Shown one piece after another: positions 52,168 to 60,988 of a DNA stretch of 64,000 bases (position 1 is its first letter; each line of letters begins with the position of its first letter). The DNA comes from an uncultured Clostridium sp. (GTDB lineage: Bacteria; Bacillota; Clostridia; TANB77; CAG-508), in NCBI GenBank assembly GCA_958422985.1, contig CATZPY010000003.1, positions 1 through 64,000 on the forward strand, read 5' to 3'. The notes below the pieces were generated by a model that was not told where the DNA came from, ran no database searches, and was given only the letters and a program-made list of their open reading frames with translations. The translations under genes were made by a program, and so were the position numbers.

Positions 52168-53241
52168 ATGAAAAGATATTCAAATACATCATTAATAAAA
52201 TTTATAGTCAACAAAATTAAACACTTAAAACCCAAAGTAATAATATTATTACTTTTACTAATTATTATATTTTCAGTTATAATTAGTCTTATATTAGTAA
52301 ACAATTCAAAACAAAAATGGGTTACTTACGCAGGAAATAATCTAAATGAAAATAGATATCCTGGCTATAAAGAAGCTATAGATAAATTAAAAAAAGAACA
52401 TCCAAACTGGGAGTTTACGCTTTTCTATACAAAATTAGATTGGAAAGATGTGATAAAAAATGAAAGTCACTCTAATAAAAATATGCCTTTAAATTTAGTA
52501 CCAAAATCAGATAAATATGGTAAAGATTGGCAATGTAAAAAAGATAAAGGAAAAACATACGATAATGGAAATTGGCTATGTGCCTCAAGTAAAGCAATAG
52601 AATATAAAATGGACCCAAGGATCTTGTTAAATGAAAATGATATATTTCAATTAAAAGACTTACAATATGCAGAAAATTCTACAACCAAGGAAGGAATAAT
52701 GAAAAAAACGAAAAATACTTTTTTAGAAGGTAGTAGTATTGCAGAAGCAATTTTAAAATCTGGGAAAGATAATAATATAGACCCATATTTTATTGTTTCT
52801 AGGCTGATACAAGAACAAGGTAAAAAAGGAACTAAATTGTCTAGAGGATATAAATATAAAGATAAAATAGTATATAATCCATTTAATATAGCAGCTTCAG
52901 GAAATTTGCAGTCAACAATTATAAATAATGCAGCAGAATATGCATATTCGAACGAATGGTTTTCGCTAGAAAAAGCTTTATTAGAAGGAGTAAATTTTAT
53001 TAATACAAAATATATTAATGAAAAGCAAAGCACATTATATTTGCAAAAATTCGATATAATAAAAGAAAATACATTATATAATAATCAATATATGCAAAAT
53101 TTATTGGCACCAACATCTGAAAGCCAAATTTTAATAGAACAATATGAAAACTCTAATACATTAGATTCTAATTTTAACTTTATAATTCCATTATACGAAA
53201 ATATGCCAAAAAACTTAACAAAAGAACCAAAAGGAGAATAA
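52168..53241 (+). CDS. Membrane-anchored N-acetylglucosaminidase-like peptidoglycan hydrolase
   Basis: A 357-residue protein with a TM anchor (about 24-45) and then an extracytoplasmic part. 'RYPGYKEAIDKLKKEHPNWEFTLF' followed by 'LDWKDVI' is the N-terminal module common in clostridial glucosaminidase proteins. A glucosaminidase (GH73-like) domain follows, with 'NNIDPYFIVSRLIQEQG' (catalytic Glu) and 'YNPFNIAASG'. It cleaves GlcNAc bonds in peptidoglycan. ATG 52168 is 16 bp from AAGGAG, longer than normal, but an in-frame stop lies directly upstream. Confidence 0.85.
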   Translation: MKRYSNTSLIKFIVNKIKHLKPKVIILLLLLIIIFSVIISLILVNNSKQKWVTYAGNNLNENRYPGYKEAIDKLKKEHPNWEFTLFYTKLDWKDVIKNESHSNKNMPLNLVPKSDKYGKDWQCKKDKGKTYDNGNWLCASSKAIEYKMDPRILLNENDIFQLKDLQYAENSTTKEGIMKKTKNTFLEGSSIAEAILKSGKDNNIDPYFIVSRLIQEQGKKGTKLSRGYKYKDKIVYNPFNIAASGNLQSTIINNAAEYAYSNEWFSLEKALLEGVNFINTKYINEKQSTLYLQKFDIIKENTLYNNQYMQNLLAPTSESQILIEQYENSNTLDSNFNFIIPLYENMPKNLTKEPKGE

Positions 53242-53243
53242 TT

Positions 53244-53876
53244 ATGAGTTCAATAATTAGTCATATTTATATATCTAATATACTAAAAGAAAAATATAAT
53301 TTAAATAATGAATTTTTATATGGAGCTATGTTACCAGATGTATTAACTGTAGCAGTTAATTTTAAAACAAAGAATACAACACATTATTTGCAACATGGTA
53401 TATTAAATGAAAATGAAGGTGATTATCCAGACATAGAAAAATTTATAAATGAAAATAAGTTATCTTTACCAAAAAACTTAATGCTACAAGGATATTTAGC
53501 TCATTTAATAGAAGACATGATATGGTATAGTATTTCTATTCCTAATATGGCAATAAAAAGAGATGATAAAATTGTATTATATACTAAAGATAATTCTATT
53601 CATTCAGAAGAAGAATTTTCGAAAGATATATATTCAGATTATCCCATTATAGATAGATATCTTTTAAAGAATTCTAACATTAATATTAGCGAATTACAAA
53701 ATGAATTTTTAGAAATATCGGATGATGAAGGTCTAAAGAAAGCAATTAAAGAAAATTTTAAACTATTTGATTTAAGAAATAATAAATTAAATTTAGTTAC
53801 AGAAGATATTTTAAAATATTATATAGAAACTTCTTTAGAAAAAGTCAGCTTGGTTTTAGACAAAATATATAAATAA
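53244..53876 (+). CDS. Second zinc-dependent phospholipase C-like protein
   Basis: A 210-residue, all-helical protein with the same order of metal-ligand motifs as the gene at 28366: an N-terminal 'HIYISNIL', 'GAMLPDVL', 'THYLQHG' and 'GYLAHLIEDMIWY'. There is no signal peptide. PF00882-type proteins bind zinc through such His/Asp residues; the substrate of these short cytoplasmic forms is not known. GGAG precedes ATG 53244, 2 bp after the glucosaminidase stop, so it is on the same transcript. Confidence 0.7.
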   Translation: MSSIISHIYISNILKEKYNLNNEFLYGAMLPDVLTVAVNFKTKNTTHYLQHGILNENEGDYPDIEKFINENKLSLPKNLMLQGYLAHLIEDMIWYSISIPNMAIKRDDKIVLYTKDNSIHSEEEFSKDIYSDYPIIDRYLLKNSNINISELQNEFLEISDDEGLKKAIKENFKLFDLRNNKLNLVTEDILKYYIETSLEKVSLVLDKIYK

Positions 53877-53896
53877 AAAGGAAAAGGAGAATAAAG

Positions 53897-54871
53897 ATGT
53901 GTACATGTATAGACTTTAAAACAAAAGATAATTATTTTGGTAGGAATTTAGATTTAGAGTATAGGTTTAATGAAAAAGTAGTTATAACACCAAGAAACTA
54001 TAAATTTAATTTAAAAAATGGTACTTCTATAACTTCAAAATATTCTATGATAGGAATGGCAACAGTAGTTAGTAATTATCCTTTGTATGCAGAAGCAACA
54101 AATGAAAAAGGACTATCTATGGCAGGATTATATTTTCCTAAAAATGCTTGCTTTTTTAAAGAGGAAGATAATAAATTAAATTTAACCCCATATGAACTTA
54201 TACCATATTTTTTAGGTTTATATTCATCTATATCAGAAATTAAAAAAGACATTACAAATCTAAATATCACCGATACTCCTTTTTCAAAAGAAATGCCAGT
54301 ATCGGACTTACATTGGATGATAAGTGATGAAAGTGAATGTATTGTTATCGAACAAATGGAAGATGGATTAAAAGTGTACAATAATCCAATAGGTGTACTT
54401 ACTAATAATCCACCTTTTGACTACCATTTAAATAATATTAATAATTATAGTAATTTAAGCCCATATAATAGTAAAAATACATTTTCGAATAAAATTAATT
54501 TAAATCAATACGGACAAGGTATGGGTGCAATAGGTTTGCCAGGCGATAACTCACCTGCTTCAAGATTTATAAGAGCCTCTTTTAATAAACTAAATTCTAA
54601 ATGCAAAGATGATGAAAAAAGTTCTGTAACACAATTTTTTCATATATTAGATTCTGTAAGCATGGTACAAGGTACAACCATAACTAAAGAAAATAAAAAC
54701 GATATTACCACATATTCGTGTTGTATAAATACATCTAAAGGTATATATTATTATAAAACATATACTAACAATCAAATAATTGCAATAAAGATGTCTGAAA
54801 AAGAAAAAAATAATAAGGATTTATCAATTTTTGATTTAATAGAAGAACAGCAAATAAAATATATTAATTAA
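53897..54871 (+). CDS. Choloylglycine hydrolase family (bile salt hydrolase / penicillin V acylase)
   Basis: A 324-residue Ntn-hydrolase. After Met removal the nucleophile is C2 ('MCTCIDF'). R16 and D19 ('FGRNLDLEY'), N170 ('LTNNPPFD') and R223 ('PASRFIRA') match R18, D21, N175 and R228 of the Clostridium perfringens bile salt hydrolase. N82 of that enzyme corresponds to Y79 here ('AGLYFP'); Tyr at this site is typical of penicillin V acylases. It cleaves amide bonds of conjugated bile salts, penicillin V or acyl-homoserine-like amides. There is no signal peptide. GGAG precedes ATG 53897. Confidence 0.93.
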   Translation: MCTCIDFKTKDNYFGRNLDLEYRFNEKVVITPRNYKFNLKNGTSITSKYSMIGMATVVSNYPLYAEATNEKGLSMAGLYFPKNACFFKEEDNKLNLTPYELIPYFLGLYSSISEIKKDITNLNITDTPFSKEMPVSDLHWMISDESECIVIEQMEDGLKVYNNPIGVLTNNPPFDYHLNNINNYSNLSPYNSKNTFSNKINLNQYGQGMGAIGLPGDNSPASRFIRASFNKLNSKCKDDEKSSVTQFFHILDSVSMVQGTTITKENKNDITTYSCCINTSKGIYYYKTYTNNQIIAIKMSEKEKNNKDLSIFDLIEEQQIKYIN

Positions 54872-54889
54872 AATATGGAGGAAAGATAT

Positions 54890-55870
54890 ATGCAATTTGA
54901 TAGAATTTTATTATCTTCTTGCACCAAAATAAAAGATGAAGGAGAGCTATCAGGGAACTTTACATCTGTAATTGGTGAATATTTTATTCCTAACGAAAAT
55001 AAAACAGGTTTTTATAAAACAAATGCTGGTATTAAGAGCACTGCAGATTTAAGAGAACTATTAGCATCTATATTATTACAAGAAATAAAAATACCAGTTT
55101 CAGATATCCTACTTGCTTATGATGACGAACATAATGAAAAAGGATGTATTTCTATGAATATTTTAAATGAAGGCGAACAATTTTTAGAAATATTTCCATA
55201 TCCCTATGATGAGATTCCACAGAATTTAAGAGAATTTAATTTAGATAATTTTATAGAATCAGATTTATATGTTTATAAATTAAAATATAATTTCACACCA
55301 GAACTAATTCAAGAAAGAAGAGATTTTTTAGTTAACTATGTTTTTATATCAGCCTTTTTAGGAAATGATGATATAAAAACAGATAATTGCCAAGCAATAT
55401 TTAACAAAAGAAATGGTAGCATAAGAAACCCTGAATATTATGATATGGGAAAAGCATTTCAAGAAAAGTCTGTTAATGGAACTTCGAGAAAATTTTTTCA
55501 GAATCAAACAGATATAGACGTATTAAAAGAAATTTATGAAAATTATCCAGACAAAATAAGAGATGTTTCAGAAAAGATTGAAAAATCTTTGGATAAAAAA
55601 TTCATACAAAATGTATTAGATAATGAGGTTTTTAAAGAATTTGATGGAGAAACACGAAAAGAAATTTGGCAAAGTATGGGAGAGAAGATAACATATATTT
55701 CAAAACAAAATGAATTATTGTATGATATGCATCACGCAAATGACTCATTCATAATTCCTTTAGATTCTATAGAAGAACTAACACAAAAAACAGATATTGT
55801 GCTAGTTGATAAAGCAAAGAAATTCTTACATTCATTAAGGCAGAAAGTATTGGGAGGAGCTGAAAGATAA
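54890..55870 (+). CDS. HipA-like kinase-fold protein
   Basis: A 326-residue protein with kinase-like landmarks in order: a beta-3-like Lys in 'GFYKTN' (K43), a helix Glu (E56, 'DLRELLAS'), a catalytic-loop-like 'DIKTDN' (D161, K163, N166) and a 'DMG' (D185-G187) in place of DFG. The surroundings resemble HipA/CtkA-type Ser/Thr kinases rather than eukaryotic ones. The toxin N-terminal HipA domain is absent. ATG 54890 is 8 bp after GGAGG; an ATG at 54875 overlaps that site. The stop overlaps the start of the next gene. The target is unknown. Confidence 0.65.
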   Translation: MQFDRILLSSCTKIKDEGELSGNFTSVIGEYFIPNENKTGFYKTNAGIKSTADLRELLASILLQEIKIPVSDILLAYDDEHNEKGCISMNILNEGEQFLEIFPYPYDEIPQNLREFNLDNFIESDLYVYKLKYNFTPELIQERRDFLVNYVFISAFLGNDDIKTDNCQAIFNKRNGSIRNPEYYDMGKAFQEKSVNGTSRKFFQNQTDIDVLKEIYENYPDKIRDVSEKIEKSLDKKFIQNVLDNEVFKEFDGETRKEIWQSMGEKITYISKQNELLYDMHHANDSFIIPLDSIEELTQKTDIVLVDKAKKFLHSLRQKVLGGAER

Positions 55871-56337
55871 TGGTAAATACAACAAATATAGATTATGCAA
55901 AATCTTGTACAGAAATACTTGCTATAATATATAATATGTCTATAGAAAACTTTAATAAAGTACCTCCCGAAGTTATAAAATCTTTAGAAGAAAACAAAGA
56001 TCCTAATTACAATTTTAAATTAGACTATAGTAAGGACATAAATGAACAGAATATTTCTGAATTCGCGATAGCAATGCTTAAAAATGTGTATAGAGATTAT
56101 TGGGCTACAGAAAATACAAGACAAAAAATATTATTTGATGAAGCAAACAGAAGATATGAAAAGGAAAAAATTAGACGTGAACTATATAATCCAGATAATA
56201 TTTTTAAAACCATGAGTAAAACTAATAATAGAAAGGAAACGACAACCGCAATTGTTCCTGCTAAAGAAGAGAATATATTAAAAAGGCTATTAAGAAAGCT
56301 AAAAAGCAATATATGGAGGAAAACAAGTGAAAAATAA
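55870..56337 (+). CDS. Small helical partner protein of the HipA-like kinase
   Basis: A 155-residue protein starting in TAATG overlap with the kinase-like gene. Residues 10-110 are helical with 'VPPEVIKSLEENKDPNY', 'INEQNISEFAIAML' and 'RDYWATENTRQ'. After a linker comes 'AIVPAKEENILKRLLRKLKSN' at 127-147, a basic amphipathic helix that closely matches residues 14-31 of the protein at 9931. I recall similar short proteins beside kinase-like genes in gut Clostridia, but I cannot name the family. It could be a substrate, inhibitor or localisation partner of the kinase. Confidence 0.7.
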   Translation: MVNTTNIDYAKSCTEILAIIYNMSIENFNKVPPEVIKSLEENKDPNYNFKLDYSKDINEQNISEFAIAMLKNVYRDYWATENTRQKILFDEANRRYEKEKIRRELYNPDNIFKTMSKTNNRKETTTAIVPAKEENILKRLLRKLKSNIWRKTSEK

Positions 56338-57133
56338 AAATAAAATAATAATCGTAATAATATCCATTATATTTGTTGCGATTACAGGATGTACTATATA
56401 CGAAATTACTACAAGGGATAACAAGTATTATATAAGCGAAAAAAAACTAGAAATTCCTATTTTTGTATATCATAATATTGTAGATGACGAATCACAAGTG
56501 TATTATGATTATATGCAAACTACTAAGGAGACATTTGAAGACCAGATTAAAGGTTTAAAAAGTATTGGATATCATTTTATAACTTATGAAGATTTAAAAG
56601 CATATAAAGAAGGAAAAAAGGAATTGTATAAGCGATCATGTATATTAACTTTTGATGATGGCTATGAAGAAGTTTATAAAAATGCTTATCCAATAGCAAC
56701 TAAATATAATATTCCATTTACAATGTTTATCATAACAAATAATGTTGGAACACCTGGTACAATTACTTGGAATGAAGCAAAAGAGATGAAAGAAAGTGGC
56801 TTAGTAACAATTGCTTCACATAGTGAAGACCACGCAAATTTTAATAAACTAACAGTTATGGATGCAGTAAATAATGTAAACAATTCTTATAATAATATAG
56901 AAAAGAATTTATCTACTGAGAGCACTAAGATTTTTACATATCCATATGGCTTATATACAGAAGAAGAAATAAATGAATTAACTAATTTGGGATATATTCA
57001 AAATTTAACAGATAATAGGATTAATACAAGTGAAAATTTAGATTTATCTAGGCTACATAGGTGCTATCCTTTAAGTGATTCTACCTACAAAATTCTTCTT
57101 AAAATAATGTATAGAAATTTAAGATATAACTAA
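56327..57133 (+). CDS. Polysaccharide deacetylase (NodB domain), probable lipoprotein
   Basis: A 268-residue secreted enzyme. An N-terminal hydrophobic segment ends in a lipobox-like 'ITGC' (C22). The NodB motifs are 'LTFDDGY' (D110, D111) and 'ASHSEDHAN' (H165, H169), which supply the catalytic Asp and the metal triad, and 'TYPYGLY' near 200. It removes N- or O-acetyl groups from peptidoglycan or another wall polymer. The start is GTG 56327, 7 bp after GGAGG, overlapping the previous gene by 11 bp. N-deacetylation also gives lysozyme resistance, which fits the RsiV theme elsewhere in the window. Confidence 0.9.
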   Translation: MKNKNKIIIVIISIIFVAITGCTIYEITTRDNKYYISEKKLEIPIFVYHNIVDDESQVYYDYMQTTKETFEDQIKGLKSIGYHFITYEDLKAYKEGKKELYKRSCILTFDDGYEEVYKNAYPIATKYNIPFTMFIITNNVGTPGTITWNEAKEMKESGLVTIASHSEDHANFNKLTVMDAVNNVNNSYNNIEKNLSTESTKIFTYPYGLYTEEEINELTNLGYIQNLTDNRINTSENLDLSRLHRCYPLSDSTYKILLKIMYRNLRYN

Positions 57134-57322
57134 TTGTCCAAATATTAAAACGCATAAGAGGACAAAAGCAATTAACTATTTTTATCCTTTTATGTGCTTT
57201 CAAAAATTAATTTAATTTGAAATTTCGTATACATATTTCTTATAAAATGCATATGAAATGTCGAAATTTTGACTAAAGGATGGTATAGGCTGTTATATTA
57301 TTTAGTAGGAGATGGAAAAATA

Positions 57323-57853
57323 ATGAAAAAAATAACAAAGCATGGAAAAAAAAGATTGAAACAAAGAAATAAAAATCAATGTCGTAATGGAATAGCTAAT
57401 ATTGCAAAAAAGTGTGGAAAAACCAAAAGATATTTTGAAGGAGAATTTTATGAATATTTATTAACGAAATCCTCAAGAGATTGCACAGTTAAAGTATATA
57501 AAAACGATATTTACATTTATGCTAGGACTTCTAAAAAGCTTATTACAACATATCCTGTACCAAAAAAATTTATCCCGACAGAACAATATTTACTTGAAAA
57601 AGAAAAAAGATATGTAATTGAAAATATAGTAAAATATTTAAACAAAAATGTTATAATAACATTAAAAAATGGTGAAAAAATACAAGGAATTATAATTGAC
57701 AAAACTAAAAATAACTTACTGCAAATTTGTGAAGTAATACTAAAAGTAAATGAGCAAAGTATAGTTTTAGAAGTAGATAACATAGAAAAAATAGAATTGG
57801 ACTATGATATATTTAACAAAGAAATTATGCAAGCAATGGGAATATCTGCTTAA
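57323..57853 (+). CDS. Hypothetical protein with basic N-terminus and Sm-like C-terminal half
   Basis: A 176-residue protein. The first 65 residues are very basic and Cys-containing ('MKKITKHGKKRLKQRN'; 'IAKKCGKTKRYFEGEF'), in a style seen in small nucleic-acid-binding or RelE-like proteins. The last 70 or so ('VIITLKNGEKIQGIIIDKTKNNLLQI', then 'IVLEVDNIEKIEL') read as five strands like an Sm/Lsm or SH3-like barrel. I do not recognise the family. ATG 57323 follows TAGGAGAT. The start of a 1.5-kb non-coding gap lies just downstream. Confidence 0.6.
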   Translation: MKKITKHGKKRLKQRNKNQCRNGIANIAKKCGKTKRYFEGEFYEYLLTKSSRDCTVKVYKNDIYIYARTSKKLITTYPVPKKFIPTEQYLLEKEKRYVIENIVKYLNKNVIITLKNGEKIQGIIIDKTKNNLLQICEVILKVNEQSIVLEVDNIEKIELDYDIFNKEIMQAMGISA

Positions 57854-58855
57854 TCAAAAGATAAATTATTTAAATCTTTAAAGGACTATGAGGTGTTTAT
57901 CACGGTGGAGTAGGGGGATAGTGCATTTTTCAATATTGTCAAATTTGATTAAAAACTTTTGTGCAAAGTAAAAATAATATCAGAAATTTAAAATTGAATT
58001 TTCAAAATTAGAATTTATAAAAAAATAAATTTGAAAAAATTTTATAGAAAACAAATTTATATAATTATAATAAAAATTTTAATTACGAACATTAAAATTC
58101 TAAAAACCGAACAATTGTTATTTGATGTTTTTTTACAAATTTAATGTTATATATTTTATACAATAATTATTGTTATTAAACTCAAAATGGATTTTTAGTA
58201 ATTTTGATTATAAATATGTAATATGTGTGTATTTAAAATATAAAAACTAATCTTATCGATTTTAAGAGTTGTATTAAAAAATATTGACCTCTCAAAATCG
58301 TTTTTAAGCTGTTTTAATTTTTAAGCTAATAAATTGCTCATTTAAAATATAACTAATTATTTAAAGTTTAGAATTTTTGCGGTTTGGCTATTAAAAATAT
58401 ATTTTTTGCAGATAATTTATCTATATATAAAAATGCTAAAAAAGTGCTAAAAAAGCGACGCACGAGAATCGATTTTAAGCGTTTTTAAAAAAACAAACAT
58501 ATAGTTTGTTGTCTGCAAAATAATGCAAAATAAGCGATTTGAAGAATTTGCGAAATTTTGATAAAAATATTTTAGAACTACTAGAAAAAATTATATAATA
58601 ATATAATGAAAGATTTAAATAAATAATATAAGTGTATTAAATAAGGACGCTTGTAACAAACGTATAGGTTTAGCAAGATGGTGATAGTGGATACCAATAT
58701 TGGAAGTCCATATAATTTTACCCCTATGCCTTTTTGCACAAAACTTTGATTTTGCGCAATGTTATATATTGCAAAATAACCTGTATCTTGCCTCTATCTC
58801 TTTCCCCTCTAGCATTAAAATGCTTTTCATAATATCTTTAGCCATTATATTTTAT
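57854..58855. other. AT-rich gap with no convincing gene
   Basis: The first half is extremely AT-rich with scattered 'ATCGATTTTAAG'-like words (58257, 58470). A less AT-rich patch at about 58640-58800 has frames that look coding-like for short stretches on both strands but no start, ribosome site or long ORF. A 63-codon plus-strand frame at 58700 has no ribosome site and is hydrophobic by base composition. No tRNA, riboswitch or T-box pattern was seen. It looks like decayed accessory DNA. Confidence 0.5.
58457..58479 (+). repeat. 23-bp direct repeat, left copy
   Basis: GACGCACGAGAATCGATTTT plus AAG, identical to 59254-59276. The shorter core ATCGATTTTAAG also occurs at 58256. Confidence 0.7.
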
Positions 58856-59252
58856 TTAAACATTATCAATTTTCCGTTTTTTATCTTTTGAATTTTTAGA
58901 GCTTCTAGAAACTAACCTTTCACTTTTCTCCCATTCTGAAACGCTTCGCTCTAAAATACAAAAATATTTCCCGTTTACACTTGATGGATATTTATTTTCA
59001 TAAAAGTCATTATCCACATAAAATATCTCCCCTCTTTCCTCATCTGTAGATTTTAAAGTTTTAGATAATTAATATCATCTTCCGAATGTGCTAGACAATT
59101 ATACGTATCTGTAATAAATAAGATTTTTAAACTTATTAAAATATGAGCAATTGCTTCTAATGGTTCAATACTATAGATATAATTTGGTTCTCTTTTTCAT
59201 ATTTTTCCGCAACAAAACGTTCAATCGTAGTAGTATCAATGCTTTTAAACAT
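58856..59252 (-). pseudogene. Frameshifted gene remnant of unknown function
   Basis: On the complement, ATG 59252 opens 'MFKSIDTTTIERFVAEKYEK' and stops after about 33 codons. A second frame continues with 'EPLEAIAHILISLKILF' and 'CLAHSEDDINYLK', and a third continues with 'TDEERGEIFYVDNDFYENKY' through 'EWEKSERLVSR' to a stop at 58856. Joined by two single-base shifts these give a smooth protein of about 130 residues. It could be a dead gene or sequencing error in a live one. The 23-bp repeat sits right at its 5' end. Confidence 0.5.
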
Positions 59253-59253
59253 T

Positions 59254-59276
59254 GACGCACGAGAATCGATTTTAAG
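59254..59276 (+). repeat. 23-bp direct repeat, right copy
   Basis: Identical to 58457-58479 and in the same orientation, 797 bp apart start to start. It directly abuts the start codon of the minus-strand pseudogene. Confidence 0.7.
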
Positions 59277-59357
59277 GCATTTTTATATTTTAGTCATATA
59301 ATTTCATTGCTAAAAAACAAGAAATTTTACTATTTTTAATATAATTATATATTTTAA

Positions 59358-59386
59358 TTGAATTTACTTATAAAATATCATATAAT
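59358..59386 (+). promoter_or_regulatory. SigA-type promoter of asnS
   Basis: TTGAAT at 59358-59363, 17-bp spacer, TATAAT at 59381-59386, 31 bp before the start. The leader is too short for a T-box. Confidence 0.65.
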
Positions 59387-59417
59387 ATGAGAAGATTTTA
59401 TATTTTAGGAGGAAAAT

Positions 59418-60809
59418 ATGGAAAAAGTTATTTTAAAAGATTTATATAAAAATTCAAAAAATTATGCAGATAAAAACATATGTATAGAAGGTTGGGTTCG
59501 TACAATTAGAGATTCTAAAACTTTTGGTTTTATCGAGCTAAATGATGGTACATTCTTTAAAAATGTACAAATTGTATTTAATGATACATTATCTAATTTC
59601 GCTGATATTTGTAAACTTACTATAAGCTCTACAATAAAAGTAGAAGGTAAATTTATCTTAACAGAAAATGCAAAACAACCTTTCGAAATACAAGCTACAG
59701 GAGTAGAAATAGAATGTTTGTCAGATTCTACTTATCCACTTCAAAAGAAAAGACATACATTTGAATATTTAAGAACTATTGCCCATTTACGTCCAAGAAG
59801 CAATACATTTAATGCAGTATTTAGAGTTAGAAGTGCACTAGCATACGCTATTCACAAATTCTTTCAAGAAAAAGGCTTTGTATATGTAAATACACCTCTT
59901 ATTACTGCAAGTGATGCTGAAGGTGCTGGTGAAATGTTTAATGTAAATTCATTTGATCTAAATAATCTTCCTAAGGACGATAAAGGAAATGTAGATTTTA
60001 CACAAGACTTCTTTGGAAAACCTTCACATCTAACAGTTAGTGGACAATTAAATGCTGAAACATTTGCAGAAGCCTTTTGTAACGTATATACATTTGGTCC
60101 AACATTTCGTGCTGAAAATTCTAATACAGTTAAACATGCTGCAGAATTTTGGATGGTCGAACCAGAAATATGTTTTGCGGATTTAAAAGATGACATGGAC
60201 TTAGCAGAAGAAATGATTAAATATATATTTAAATATGTTTTAGATAATTATCCAGAAGAAATGCAATTCTTTAATAACTTTGTAGACAAAGGCTTATTAG
60301 ATAGGCTAAATAATGTTATTAATTCTGAATTTGCTAGAATTAGCTATACAGATGCAGTTGCAGAATTAGAAAAACATAATGATGAATTCGAATATAAAGT
60401 TAGTTGGGGTGTTGACTTACAAACAGAGCATGAAAGATATTTATGTGAAAAAATATTCGGAAAGCCTGTATTTGTAACAGATTACCCTAAAGAAATTAAA
60501 GCATTTTATATGAAGTTAAATGATGATGGAAAGACAGTTGCAGCAGCTGACTTATTAGCACCAGGAATTGGCGAAATAATTGGTGGAAGCCAAAGAGAAG
60601 ATGATTACAATAAACTTCTTGATAGAATAAAAGAACTAGATATGCCTATAGAAAACTATAGTTGGTATTTAGATTTAAGAAAATATGGAAGCTGTAAACA
60701 TGCTGGATTTGGACTTGGTTTTGAAAGAGCAATTATGTATTTGACAGGTATGCAAAATATACGTGATGTTATTCCTTTTCCAAGAACTCCAAATAATTGC
60801 GAATTCTAA
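59418..60809 (+). CDS. asnS: Asparaginyl-tRNA synthetase
   Basis: A 463-residue class IIb synthetase charging tRNA-Asn. The N-terminal OB-fold anticodon-binding domain ('[24 protein letters not shown]') covers about 20-115. Motif 2 reads '[25 protein letters not shown]' and motif 3 is '[28 protein letters not shown]', the Asn-type ending. The length is standard. AGGAGG precedes ATG 59418. It is monocistronic with its own promoter and terminator. Confidence 0.98.
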   Translation: MEKVILKDLYKNSKNYADKNICIEGWVRTIRDSKTFGFIELNDGTFFKNVQIVFNDTLSNFADICKLTISSTIKVEGKFILTENAKQPFEIQATGVEIECLSDSTYPLQKKRHTFEYLRTIAHLRPRSNTFNAVFRVRSALAYAIHKFFQEKGFVYVNTPLITASDAEGAGEMFNVNSFDLNNLPKDDKGNVDFTQDFFGKPSHLTVSGQLNAETFAEAFCNVYTFGPTFRAENSNTVKHAAEFWMVEPEICFADLKDDMDLAEEMIKYIFKYVLDNYPEEMQFFNNFVDKGLLDRLNNVINSEFARISYTDAVAELEKHNDEFEYKVSWGVDLQTEHERYLCEKIFGKPVFVTDYPKEIKAFYMKLNDDGKTVAAADLLAPGIGEIIGGSQREDDYNKLLDRIKELDMPIENYSWYLDLRKYGSCKHAGFGLGFERAIMYLTGMQNIRDVIPFPRTPNNCEF

Positions 60810-60871
60810 TAAATACAATCATTAACGCAATATATAGTAGCTATACTACTGTATAATTTACAGCTATATGT

Positions 60872-60910
60872 AAAATCCTCTATTATATAATAAAAATAGG
60901 GGATTTTTTG
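60872..60910 (+). terminator. Terminator of asnS
   Basis: AAATCCTCTAT pairs with ATAGGGGATTT (one G-T pair) across an A/T loop, then T6. Confidence 0.75.
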
Positions 60911-60926
60911 TGCTATAAAGAAACTA

Positions 60927-60983
60927 AAACTGAGATTTTAAGGATCATCCTCCAATCTATGAGGCATCCAAAATCCCAGTTAT
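60927..60983. repeat. Palindromic intergenic repeat, family 1, long copy j
   Basis: AAACTGAGATTTTAAGGA at the left and AAAATCCCAGTT at the right, with about 17 extra bases inserted in the centre. Same orientation as copy g, 6 bp from the stop of rho (convergent). Confidence 0.6.
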
Positions 60984-60988
60984 ATTTA

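Noticed and set aside
58640..58720. Possible tRNA or structured RNA in the less AT-rich patch of the gap
   Set aside because: No cloverleaf, no conserved T-loop sequence and no stable long stem could be drawn.
58700..58891. 63-codon plus-strand frame in the long gap
   Set aside because: There is no ribosome site, the hydrophobic character follows from base composition, and the frame overlaps the minus-strand remnant.
59287..59417. T-box leader before asnS
   Set aside because: The promoter lies only 31 bp from the start codon, and no T-box sequence or antiterminator hairpin is visible.
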